From: an uncultured Lachnospiraceae bacterium
GTDB lineage: Bacteria > Bacillota > Clostridia > Lachnospirales > Lachnospiraceae
Direction: 5' to 3'
NCBI GenBank assembly: GCA_910586275.1
Contig: CAJUIM010000044.1
Span: forward strand, 1-26,488
DNA length: 26,488 nucleotides
The translations under genes were made by a program, and so were the position numbers. The notes under the pieces are model-generated. The model worked only from the letters and a program-made list of their open reading frames with translations. It had not been told where the DNA came from and searched no databases. Every line of letters starts with the position of its first letter. Position 1 is the stretch's first letter. Positions 14,333 to 22,209 of this stretch are shown here, piece after piece.

Positions 14333-16420
14333 TTACCAAAACTTCCGCACCGCATTTGCCATATCTTGTGCAATGGCCGCAGGAAGTCTGACAATCTCCA
14401 GCTTCACTTCCAATGAATTATCTGCCTTTCTGGCCAAGTCCTCCAGCTTAATATTGATATTTGGATCCTCCGTGGCAAATACATAACTTCCGTTCTGCAT
14501 CTTTTTCCCGTTTGTCACCACTGTCTTCCGGTCCGGCTCCACCTTTTCTCCGTTAAACAGCAATTCTTCTATTTTCACCGCACAGCAGTCCATGGCCGGG
14601 TCAATACGGAGCAAATGTACGTTTCCGTCCACGGCTAACGTAAAATGCATCCTGTTCTCTTCTTCATAAGGATCCGCCAGAAAATAGGAATGCTCTTCCA
14701 AACAGCCGCTTCCCTTGTCCTCATAAATCTGAACCCATTCCTTCGTAGAAGAATCTTCCAGTTTGTGCAGCCATTTCAGCGGCTGCACCACTTTGTGCCC
14801 GATAGCTTCCCTCAGTTCTCCCATAGCCTTATGCCTGCCCGTCACAAACTTCTGGAACTCCGCCTCCTGCTGGCGGAAGTTGTCCGCTTCCTTTTCGGTA
14901 ATGCCCAATTTATCCAGCACTGCGCCCAAATCCATCCTATTCCGCTTTTCATTCTCCAGCACATAACAGTAAACTGCCCGGAAAGCAATTTCCTTGGCCG
15001 TCATTGCTTTTCCGAACGTCCATTCATAATCAATCACTGTCCAGACCGCCTTTTTCACCGCCTCCATATCCGCCACTCCCTCTTTCACGGCTTCCGGCGG
15101 CACAAGAATATTGGAGAAAATTAAATCATAATCCGCTACGGGCTTATCCTCTTTCCAAGAAATCCGTTCCAAATATTCTCCGAAAAGTGACAGAAAACTG
15201 TCCATATCCTCTTTTTCCAGGCAGCGGTCCAGAATTTCCTCCAGCGTCACCCCTTCCACATATTCGAAAGTCACGCTTTTTCCGCCATAGTCCAGATGAC
15301 ATTCGTTAATTTCCAGCCTGCTGCCCTCAAACCGCTGCTTCAGATCCTTATATGCCGTCTTCATGCTTCCCACATGTTCTGCCGCCTCTTCGGAAAGCGC
15401 CCTTTTCTTCACAATGCGCTGCCCGTCCTTTTCGCGGATTTCCGTCCGCACGGCATATTCCCGTGCACGGTCATTGGAGTATTTCACATATTTTATTTCC
15501 AATTCTTTTCCGATTACGGCCAAATAAGAATTGGAAAATACAGGAAACAGGCCGTCTTTCACAATCCCGTCAAATGCCTGCTTTTCGTCAAACAGAAGCA
15601 GCCTGTCCCTGTCAAAATTGCGCATGTTGTCATACAGTTCCCCCGGGTTGGGCAGCCGTTGGTCGGAATATACGGCTGTCATAAATTTATAGTCCGGGTA
15701 GGGGTAGTAAAAAGAATACTCGGTCAGCCCGCTGTCCTTGAACATCTGCTCCAGACGGCTCCGTACAAAGGTCCGCACTCCGCCTCCCTGCGCATAGTCC
15801 TCCACCCCGGAAAAAAATGTGCCTAAGTGATCCTCCCTGCAGCCCGCAAAATATTTCAGCCCCAGCCTGTTCTCTATTGCAATAACAATCCTGCCGTCTT
15901 CCTTCAGATGTGCGTGCATCATTTTCAGCCAGTCCACAAAAGGGTTATCCGTATCTATATAACTCTGCCCGTATTCAAAGACACCGATAAAAAGAATATA
16001 ATCAAAATCGTTTGGCAGTTCCGGCTCCACATCCTTAAAATTACCCACATGTATCGTTACATTGTCACAGTCCTGATGGCGGTAAGCATTGATCAGGCTT
16101 CTCTTTTTCGACAGTTCAATGCAGGTCACGCTTTCCGCTTTCTCCGCCAGTTTTCCTGTAATGGCCCCGCAGCCCGAGCCGATCTCCAGCACTTTCATAT
16201 CCTTGTCCATAGGAAGCCATTCCACGATGTTCTCCCGCAAAGGAGACAGATGGTACAGAATCGGCCAGCTAGCCCGCTCCTCAATGATGTGCTGATATTC
16301 CACAGCAGAATATTTCTTTACGATTTCCAGCAGGTCGTCCTCCACTTCCCCGTCACAGTAAAAGTCCTCCCCCGGATAGTGCTTATCATCCAATTTAATC
16401 TTTCCTATCATCTCTGCCAT
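14333..16420 (-). CDS. SAM methyltransferase-kinase fusion, WbdD-like
   Basis: A 695-residue bifunctional protein. The N-terminal methyltransferase has the SAM-binding VLEIGSGCGAITGKL (77-91), CIELSK and a NFKDVEPELPNDFDYILFIGVFEY strand. From about 305 a kinase-like domain follows: VKKRAL with a candidate ATP lysine (about 336), a FEYVEGVTLEEIL hinge, a catalytic loop DYDLIFSNIL with D432 and N437, and VIDYEWTF with D464 as the DFG-like aspartate. A charged helical stretch (about 505-560) and a beta-rich end (about 580-690) complete it. This methyltransferase-kinase-helix order is that of E. coli WbdD, which caps O9a chains with methyl phosphate and is read by the Wzt C-terminal domain. The neighbouring wzt carries such a domain. 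The start at 16420 has GGAGAG about 9 bases upstream; the frame is open to 16480 without support. The capping role is inferred. Confidence 0.8.
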   Translation of the reverse strand: MAEMIGKIKLDDKHYPGEDFYCDGEVEDDLLEIVKKYSAVEYQHIIEERASWPILYHLSPLRENIVEWLPMDKDMKVLEIGSGCGAITGKLAEKAESVTCIELSKKRSLINAYRHQDCDNVTIHVGNFKDVEPELPNDFDYILFIGVFEYGQSYIDTDNPFVDWLKMMHAHLKEDGRIVIAIENRLGLKYFAGCREDHLGTFFSGVEDYAQGGGVRTFVRSRLEQMFKDSGLTEYSFYYPYPDYKFMTAVYSDQRLPNPGELYDNMRNFDRDRLLLFDEKQAFDGIVKDGLFPVFSNSYLAVIGKELEIKYVKYSNDRAREYAVRTEIREKDGQRIVKKRALSEEAAEHVGSMKTAYKDLKQRFEGSRLEINECHLDYGGKSVTFEYVEGVTLEEILDRCLEKEDMDSFLSLFGEYLERISWKEDKPVADYDLIFSNILVPPEAVKEGVADMEAVKKAVWTVIDYEWTFGKAMTAKEIAFRAVYCYVLENEKRNRMDLGAVLDKLGITEKEADNFRQQEAEFQKFVTGRHKAMGELREAIGHKVVQPLKWLHKLEDSSTKEWVQIYEDKGSGCLEEHSYFLADPYEEENRMHFTLAVDGNVHLLRIDPAMDCCAVKIEELLFNGEKVEPDRKTVVTNGKKMQNGSYVFATEDPNINIKLEDLARKADNSLEVKLEIVRLPAAIAQDMANAVRKFW

Positions 16421-16437
16421 GCTATGCTTCTCTCCTA

Positions 16438-16483
16438 TTCCAGTACCGCATACGGCTCCTGCTGTTTTCCAGTACCGCATACG
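16438..16483. repeat. 17-bp direct repeat pair
   Basis: TTCCAGTACCGCATACG occurs exactly at 16438-16454 and at 16467-16483. It lies in the 115-base gap between the ABC ATPase stop and the methyltransferase-kinase start. The two copies sit 29 bases apart and so in different frames, so they are not a coding repeat. Confidence 0.6.
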
Positions 16484-16535
16484 CCGTATCTGCCCTTCGT
16501 GCCCGGGCTGCTGCCTTTATTGGTTTCGTTCTGCC

Positions 16536-17834
16536 TTATAAAATCTGTATTATGGAATCCATGTCATAATACCCTATCGTATCCTTGTCCGATATCACAG
16601 TCAGATTCAGTACGTCATATAACCTATGATACACCTGAAAGGTATCCTGCTCATATCCGGTCACCCCCAGAGACAGCAGATACTCGCCGCCCTGCAGGCT
16701 CATTTTCTGCCGAAACATAATTTCTTTTTCGTCTCCCGCCTTTACCGATTCCAAAAATGCCTTTTCCACCATAGTATTGGTACCTGTGATTTCCGTGCCC
16801 TTAATATTCTTAATCGTAAAAGCAAAAATAGGCGCCGGGACATCCTCCGTAAATATGACTTTCATATGCAGCGTAAATTCCTGCCCCTTAATCACCGCAG
16901 TGGTGTGAATCCCCGCTTCATCCGTAATAAAATATTCCGATATCCTTGCCGCATTATTCCCATATTCCAAAAGTTCCGGGTTGATGCCGTCCGCAGCTTC
17001 GCGTACTTTGCCCCCCTCTGCCTTTGCCGCCGCAGCTGCAGTCAATTCCTTATCGTTTAAAAGATTTTCCCTGCCGTCCTCCTGCACCGTGTACTGCCCC
17101 ACAAGCACGCGCTTGTAAATATCTATCATTTCCTTGGGAGATCCCTCCCCCAGCTTCACTCCCTGATTCAGCAGTACCACCCGGTCACAGTACTTGCTTA
17201 TGCTGCTTAAGTCATGGCTGACAAAGAGAATTGTTTTGCCAACTTTTTTAAATTCTTCAAATTTATGGTAACATTTTGCCTGAAAAAAAACATCCCCTAC
17301 CGACAGGGCTTCATCCACAATAAGTATTTCCGGTTCGATATTGATGGCCACCGCAAATGCCAGACGCACAAACATACCGCTGGAATAAGTCTTTACCGGC
17401 TGATAGACATAATCGCCGATATCTGCAAATTCCAAAATAGAATCCATTTTTTCGTCAATTTCCTTCTCGGAAAATCCTATCATCGTCCCGTTCAGATAAA
17501 TATTTTCGATGCCGTTATATTCCATGTTGAATCCGGCCCCTAACTCCAAAAGCGCCGAGATCCGCCCGTTCACGGTGACTTTTCCTTTCGTGGGGTTTAG
17601 TACCCCTGTAATGATTTTCAGGATTGTGGACTTCCCGGAGCCGTTGGTGCCTATGATTCCCACCGTCTCTCCCTGACGGACTGTCATGTTCACCTTGTTC
17701 AATGCATGATGCTCCTTGTACCTCTTCTTCCTAGATAATCCCAATGCCTCTTTCATCCGGTCAGAAGGCTTGTCATATAATTTATATACTTTTTCCAAGT
17801 CCGTAACCTGAATCGCAAACTTCTTATCGTCCAC
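16536..17834 (-). CDS. wzt: Polysaccharide ABC transporter ATPase with glycan-binding C-terminal domain (Wzt type)
   Basis: The ATPase of a polysaccharide exporter, working with the permease encoded just upstream. Residues 1-245 are an ABC domain: Walker A GTNGSGKST (62-70, K68), signature YSSGM (150-154), Walker B ILIVDEALSVGD with D174 and E175, and the switch histidine H207 in VSHD. An alanine- and glycine-rich linker (about 262-285) leads to a beta-sandwich (about 293-432) like the Wzt_C domain. In E. coli O9a this domain binds the capped chain end before export; TarH-type ATPases lack it. GTG is the start codon, with GGGAG nine bases upstream. The next gene downstream is the methyltransferase-kinase, which would make the cap. 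A 247-base gap separates it from the permease gene. Confidence 0.92.
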   Translation of the reverse strand: MDDKKFAIQVTDLEKVYKLYDKPSDRMKEALGLSRKKRYKEHHALNKVNMTVRQGETVGIIGTNGSGKSTILKIITGVLNPTKGKVTVNGRISALLELGAGFNMEYNGIENIYLNGTMIGFSEKEIDEKMDSILEFADIGDYVYQPVKTYSSGMFVRLAFAVAINIEPEILIVDEALSVGDVFFQAKCYHKFEEFKKVGKTILFVSHDLSSISKYCDRVVLLNQGVKLGEGSPKEMIDIYKRVLVGQYTVQEDGRENLLNDKELTAAAAAKAEGGKVREAADGINPELLEYGNNAARISEYFITDEAGIHTTAVIKGQEFTLHMKVIFTEDVPAPIFAFTIKNIKGTEITGTNTMVEKAFLESVKAGDEKEIMFRQKMSLQGGEYLLSLGVTGYEQDTFQVYHRLYDVLNLTVISDKDTIGYYDMDSIIQIL

Positions 17835-18081
17835 CAGCCAATTCTCCCATCCTGTTTTCCGAAACTATCCATTCCTCTTCCCGTTTTCTGCAATTCTGAA
17901 AGAGTTGCATTTTCATATAATCCTTATTTTCAAAGCTTTGAGTTTTCAAATGTTTTTTCGTTCCGAAAATCCTTGTTTTGAAACATTCTCATTCTGAAAA
18001 GTTTCCGTTTCCCTAACATCCTTCTTTTCAGATAATTTTTTCTTCCGGCTTTCCCACTGTTTTAAGTTCTCTTCGGAGGCA
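17835..18081. repeat. AT-rich gap with degenerate repeats between permease and ATPase
   Basis: This 247-base stretch holds no gene I can support: one frame stays open for about 44 codons but has no start codon. It contains three copies of ATCCTTnTTTTnA at 17920, 17969 and 18012 (spacing 49 and 43 bases) and the palindrome CAAAGCTTTG. I found no convincing promoter or terminator in it. Confidence 0.4.
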
Positions 18082-19122
18082 CTACATTACATCCGCAAAA
18101 TGTACTTTCAGTCTTTTAAAGATCAGTGACCCGATGCAGAAAAGCGTCACCGTAAAAATCCAGAAATATGTGGAAGAATAAAAATGTTCAAAAAACCATT
18201 CCTGCTCATATATTGCACTGCGGTAGCCATTGACAATGTAGACCATGGGATTTAACTTAAACAATGGCTTCATCGGCTCCGACAGCATGGAAATATCCCA
18301 TAAAATCGGCGTCGCCCACATGCCGATCTGAAGCCCTATGCTGATAATCTGCTGTAAATCTTTAAAGAACACAACAATTGCGCAGGTTGCATAACTGATA
18401 GCCAGCACCAGCAGAAATTCACAAAAACTATAGTAAAATATCTGTAACGTATAAATGCTTGGATAATATCCGTATGCAACGGCTATAAGAAACAGTACCG
18501 CAACGAAAAAAATATGCACGAACGTAGCAGCTATTACTTTTATAATAGGCAGGATACTGATTTTAAATACCACTTTTTTTACCAAATAGTTATATTCTAT
18601 CAGTGCCGTCGTGCCGTTGGTCAGGGCTTCGGTAAAATAGAACCACGGCACCAGCCCCGCTGTCAGGTACAGCACATAAGGAACCTCTATCCCCTCCGCC
18701 ACCAATTGGCTTCTGGTATTGAATACCCGGTCAAATACAATCCAGTACATCACCACGGTTACTACCGGCTGCACAAACGCCCACACCATACCCAGATAAG
18801 AACCCGCATAGCGTTTCTTAAAGTCATTTTTTGCCAGCTTCCAGATAAGCCTGCGGCTCTGATACAGTTCTTTCGGCAGCACCAAAAGCTGGTCAAAAAA
18901 AATGCCGAATATCAGAATACTAAAACCGAGAAGCAGACAGGCCATCACCTTCTTCATAAGTTCCGTCACCGGGTCAGCCAACGGATTATGATGTGACATT
19001 ACCACAACTGCCAAAGCAGCGGCAAGGGTATAAAAGATACCCATTGCCGCTTTCTTCCATATACGTTTTCTTTTATTTTTTTTGAGTACTGCATCTCCTG
19101 CAGCCTGCCCAGCTTTTTTCAT
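18082..19122 (-). CDS. wzm: Polysaccharide ABC transporter permease (Wzm type)
   Basis: The ABC-2 type permease that, with Wzt, moves the lipid-linked glycan across the membrane. Of 346 residues, the last 260 or so match the usual permease length: an amphipathic gate segment LIWKLAKNDFKKRYAGSYLGMVWAFVQP, then about six helices, including LYLTAGLVPWFYF and IGMWATPILWDISML. The KLNPMVYIVNGYRSAIYE loop is typical of Wzm/TarG permeases. Unusually, about 80 extra N-terminal residues carry two further hydrophobic segments (about 26-43 and 60-78). A TTG at 19131 also opens the frame, but AAAGGG is about 10 bases before the ATG at 19122, so that start is preferred. It follows rmlC by about 45 bases and precedes wzt. 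Confidence 0.92.
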   Translation of the reverse strand: MKKAGQAAGDAVLKKNKRKRIWKKAAMGIFYTLAAALAVVVMSHHNPLADPVTELMKKVMACLLLGFSILIFGIFFDQLLVLPKELYQSRRLIWKLAKNDFKKRYAGSYLGMVWAFVQPVVTVVMYWIVFDRVFNTRSQLVAEGIEVPYVLYLTAGLVPWFYFTEALTNGTTALIEYNYLVKKVVFKISILPIIKVIAATFVHIFFVAVLFLIAVAYGYYPSIYTLQIFYYSFCEFLLVLAISYATCAIVVFFKDLQQIISIGLQIGMWATPILWDISMLSEPMKPLFKLNPMVYIVNGYRSAIYEQEWFFEHFYSSTYFWIFTVTLFCIGSLIFKRLKVHFADVM

Positions 19123-19167
19123 ATACCGCAATCCCTTTGTTTTCCATTACTGTTTCCCCGAAGGGTT

Positions 19168-19725
19168 TTATGCATTCTGGCCGAATTCCTTTATGCTGCC
19201 CCACTTTGTATCCTTTTCGGACATAACCAGTTCCATCCCTTCCGAAATGGGCCATTCCACACCAATGTCGGGGTCATTATATAAAATACCGCCTTCGTCA
19301 TTAGGATGATAAAAGTCCGTACATTTATAAGCAAACTCCGCATAATCAGACAGAACAAGAAATCCATGGGCAAAATTCTTCGGAATAAAAAACTGTTTCT
19401 TATTTTCAGCCGACAAAAGCACGCCAAACCATTTCCCAAAAGTTTTGCTGCCCTTACGCAAATCCACTGCCACGTCAAACACCTCGCCGCTAATGACACG
19501 GACCAGCTTATCCTGCGGATATTCCTTCTGGAAATGCAGCCCGCGCAAAACGCCCTTTTTCGATGCGGACTGATTATCCTGCACAAAAATCTGGTCAATG
19601 CCGGCCTCTTTGAAATCATTATAATTATAGGTTTCCATAAAATAGCCCCGGGTATCCCCGAATACCGCCGGCGTTATGACTTTCAGCCCTTCGATTTCAC
19701 ATGTTTCCACTATTATCTTTCCCAT
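19168..19725 (-). CDS. rmlC: dTDP-4-dehydrorhamnose 3,5-epimerase
   Basis: The third enzyme of dTDP-L-rhamnose synthesis, epimerising dTDP-4-keto-6-deoxyglucose at C3 and C5. The 185-residue cupin-fold protein has the usual length. GDTRGYFMETY starts the domain, and the catalytic base H64 lies in RGLHFQ. K74 follows in DKLVRVISGEVFDVAVDLR, and FFIPKNFAHGFLVLSD (113-127) closes the active site. The C-terminal WPISE and DTKWGSIKEF are typical. The ATG at 19725 has a purine-rich GAGAGAGG close by. It is separated from rmlB and rmlA by a muramidase gene and a block of repeats, an unusual split of the rml set. Confidence 0.95.
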   Translation of the reverse strand: MGKIIVETCEIEGLKVITPAVFGDTRGYFMETYNYNDFKEAGIDQIFVQDNQSASKKGVLRGLHFQKEYPQDKLVRVISGEVFDVAVDLRKGSKTFGKWFGVLLSAENKKQFFIPKNFAHGFLVLSDYAEFAYKCTDFYHPNDEGGILYNDPDIGVEWPISEGMELVMSEKDTKWGSIKEFGQNA

Positions 19726-19734
19726 ATCCTCTCT

Positions 19735-19886
19735 CTATTCCTTTCCAAAATTTGCTGCGCCGGATTCCTTCCCCGCGTCCGCATCCGTTCCCTTCCATGC
19801 ATCCGCATCCGTTCTCTTCCACGCAGCTGCGCCGGCTCCTTCTATGCGTCCGCATCCGTTCCCTGCCCTACATCCTCACCGGCTTT
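19735..19886 (-). pseudogene. Decayed repeat tail downstream of the muramidase, with 24-bp tandem units
   Basis: Between the muramidase stop and rmlC lie tandem units of about 24 bases (19754-19774 partial, 19775-19798, 19799-19822, 19823-19845, 19846-19869) built on GCGTCCGCATCCGTTCC. Read on the minus strand, they give an eight-residue pattern like TDADAWKG. The muramidase frame, read past its TAA, gives AGEDVGQGTDADA and then a stop. The unit at 19823-19845 is one base short, and correcting that joins the frame to one that runs open to a TAG at 19735, directly at the rmlC ribosome site. This looks like a former C-terminal extension lost to a stop and a 1-base slip. Confidence 0.5.
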
Positions 19887-21329
19887 TTACTCTGTATCCT
19901 CGTCCGATTCCAGTTCTTCGTCTTCTTCCTCATCAGAACCTTCCCCTTCTTCATGGGATCCGTCTTCCCTTTCGGAATCTTCTCCTGTTTCATCCGTGCT
20001 TTCGGAGCCTTCCTCCCCTTCCGGCAGGAGATAAGTCCCTTCCTGCGCCTCCCCTTCCCGGGTATCGCTGATTCTCAAATAACTGAGGTTAAAGTCTACG
20101 TTTCCTTCGATGCCGTCTACCTGACCGCCGGATGTATATTGCCACATATGATAATACCCCTGATACAAAGGCACATCCCGATACTCCGCCAGCCATATAA
20201 TATAATCGTTCAGCACACTCATATCCAGCATGCCATTGTACCAGTTCCTCGAACTGTACACCCCTGCCTTATAACCTGCGCCTTCCATAGTCCTGCAGAA
20301 CGCCGCACAGACATTTGTTCTTGCTTCAATGTCCAGCCCGTCGGCCCTTCCGTTTCCTCCCAAGCCTTCCGTATCTATAAAGACCGGATAATCCAGCTGA
20401 TAGTCCTTACACAATGTAATTACCATGCTGGCCTCTTCCACTGCCTCCACGGCATCCACGGCCTGAGTAAAAAAATACACACCCACAGGAATGCCTGCGC
20501 TGGCTGCGCCTTTCATGTTCTTTTCAAAATACGGGTCTTCCACCAATGCCCCCGTCGTCGCTCCCCGGTAACCTACACGGATAATGGCAAATTCCACTCC
20601 TGCTTCCTTTACCCTGTCCCAGTCGATTTCCTTATTCCACTTGGATACATCTATTCCGAATTTGGCATTTGTCTTACCGTCCTGTACTTTGGTAATCTCG
20701 GTCTTATCCGCATCTTCCCTGGCTTCATTCGCCTCCAGATCTTCCAGTTCGGCATTGACTTCATCTTCCGTGTAGATCAGCAGGCTGATGTCGTCAATCA
20801 CCACATATTCCACACTCTGCTTCACGGTGATCTGTGCCGGGGCATTAGGTACGATATATCCCGCGATTTCCTTCAGTTCCACCGCATAATCGCCTGCCCG
20901 CAAATGGTCAATATAAATGATGCCGTCCTGATCTTCATCCGTATATTCATCCTGTTTGTTCAGAATCACGCAGAAGTTTTCCCCTGTCACCAGTTTGCCT
21001 GAATTATCCACCACCTGTATGCGCAAATCCCGCTGCACGGAAGTCATCAGCAAGGACAACCCTTTGCCTTCGTACATTTCGATGGAAGAATAAGGAAGCT
21101 TATCCGGGTCAAAGAAAGTCTCGTCCGCCAAAAAAGCCCGCGTATCATTCCCGATCTGCTCGGCTTGTTCCGGCATTCCTTCTGTTTCTCCGGCTTCCGT
21201 TCCGGCCATTGCCGCCTGTTCTTTCTGTTTCCGCAGCGATTCCCTATTGCCATATAGGACTATTCCTATCACTGCGGCAATCATTACGATTACCATAAAA
21301 ACAGCCATTCGCTTCACATTAGAGCCCAT
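19887..21329 (-). CDS. Membrane-anchored GH25 muramidase with acidic tail
   Basis: A 480-residue extracellular enzyme held by one N-terminal helix (about 8-26). GH25 lysozymes cut the MurNAc-GlcNAc bond of peptidoglycan. After a Glu/Gln-rich linker, a small beta domain (about 90-175) carries SVQRDLRIQVVD and DEDQDGIIYIDHLRAGDYAV, resembling CnaB/SpaA prealbumin-like folds. The catalytic domain (about 224-425) has FGIDVSKWNKEIDW, IIRVGYRG, VGVYFFTQA, the DxE motif PVFIDTEG, and IWLAEYR and MWQYTSGG. The last 50 residues are almost all Glu, Asp, Ser and Gly. The ATG at 21329 overlaps the rmlA stop by 11 bases with GAGGT upstream, so it is probably translationally coupled to rmlA. A TTG at 21335 is less likely. 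It is a paralogue of the gene at the right end of the window. Confidence 0.9.
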   Translation of the reverse strand: MGSNVKRMAVFMVIVMIAAVIGIVLYGNRESLRKQKEQAAMAGTEAGETEGMPEQAEQIGNDTRAFLADETFFDPDKLPYSSIEMYEGKGLSLLMTSVQRDLRIQVVDNSGKLVTGENFCVILNKQDEYTDEDQDGIIYIDHLRAGDYAVELKEIAGYIVPNAPAQITVKQSVEYVVIDDISLLIYTEDEVNAELEDLEANEAREDADKTEITKVQDGKTNAKFGIDVSKWNKEIDWDRVKEAGVEFAIIRVGYRGATTGALVEDPYFEKNMKGAASAGIPVGVYFFTQAVDAVEAVEEASMVITLCKDYQLDYPVFIDTEGLGGNGRADGLDIEARTNVCAAFCRTMEGAGYKAGVYSSRNWYNGMLDMSVLNDYIIWLAEYRDVPLYQGYYHMWQYTSGGQVDGIEGNVDFNLSYLRISDTREGEAQEGTYLLPEGEEGSESTDETGEDSEREDGSHEEGEGSDEEEDEELESDEDTE

Positions 21330-22188
21330 CTGCAACCTCTACCAAATATTTTCCATAGTTCGTCTTCATCAATGGTTCCGCCAGCTTCAGCAGCTGCTCC
21401 TTCGTAATGAACCCCCTCTTATAGGCAATCTCCTCCACGCAGGAAATGTAGAGCCCCTGCCTTTTCTGAAATGCCGCCACAAAATCCGATGCGTCAAGCA
21501 GGGAGTCATGGCTCCCCGTGTCCAGCCATGCAAACCCACGCCCCAGCGTCTCCACCATCAGGCTCCCACGCCTCAGGTACTCGTTGTTTACGCTCGTTAT
21601 CTCTATCTCCCCCCTAGCGGAAGGCTTCACATTCCTCGCAATCTCCACCACGTCATTGTCATAGAAGTACAGCCCCGGAACGGCATAGTTGCTCTTTGGA
21701 TTCTCCGGCTTCTCTTCCAGTGAGATTGCCTTTCCGTCCTTATCAAATTCCACAACGCCGTACTCCCTCGGATCCCGCACATAATACCCGAAGATGGTGG
21801 CTCCTTTCTCCCTTGCCGCCACCTCCCGGAGCACCCTAGAGAAACTTTGCCCATAGAAGATATTGTCACCCAGTACCAGAGCCACATGGTCACTGCCGAT
21901 AAAGTCTGCCCCAATTATGAATGCATCCGCCAGTCCCCGCGGATATTCCTGAACGGCATACTCCAGCTGCAGCCCCAGCTGCTCCCCCGTGCCGAACAGT
22001 TCCTCAAACACGGAGATGTCCCGCGGCGTCGATATGATCATTATCTCACGGATGCCGGCCAGCATCAGCGTGGACAGCGGGTAATAAATCATCGGCTTAT
22101 CATACACCGGCATAATCTGCTTGGAAATTGCCTTTGTCAGCGGATACAGCCTGGTGCCGCTCCCTCCTGCCAGAATAATCCCTTTCAT
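21319..22188 (-). CDS. rmlA: Glucose-1-phosphate thymidylyltransferase
   Basis: The first enzyme of dTDP-L-rhamnose synthesis, joining dTTP and glucose 1-phosphate to give dTDP-glucose. At 289 residues it is the standard length. It begins MKGIILAGGSGTRLYPLTKA with the nucleotide-binding GGSGTRL (8-14), followed by SKQIMPVYDKPMIYYPLS. LVLGDNIFYG with D108 is the metal site, EEKPENPKSNYAVPGLYFYD the sugar-binding region, and GRGFAWLDTGSHDSLLDAS the C-terminal signature. GAGGGG lies about 9 bases before the ATG. It starts 21 bases after rmlB, and its last codons overlap the start of the muramidase gene. Confidence 0.96.
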   Translation of the reverse strand: MKGIILAGGSGTRLYPLTKAISKQIMPVYDKPMIYYPLSTLMLAGIREIMIISTPRDISVFEELFGTGEQLGLQLEYAVQEYPRGLADAFIIGADFIGSDHVALVLGDNIFYGQSFSRVLREVAAREKGATIFGYYVRDPREYGVVEFDKDGKAISLEEKPENPKSNYAVPGLYFYDNDVVEIARNVKPSARGEIEITSVNNEYLRRGSLMVETLGRGFAWLDTGSHDSLLDASDFVAAFQKRQGLYISCVEEIAYKRGFITKEQLLKLAEPLMKTNYGKYLVEVADGL

Positions 22189-22209
22189 CCTTTACGGCCC
22201 CCTCTTTCC

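Noticed and set aside
19073..19255. Short overlapping minus-strand frame between rmlC and wzm
   Set aside because: It overlaps both genes and has no recognisable domain.
19754..19869. CRISPR-like array between rmlC and the muramidase
   Set aside because: Units are directly adjacent with no unique spacers and keep a coding period of 24, so it is a minisatellite.
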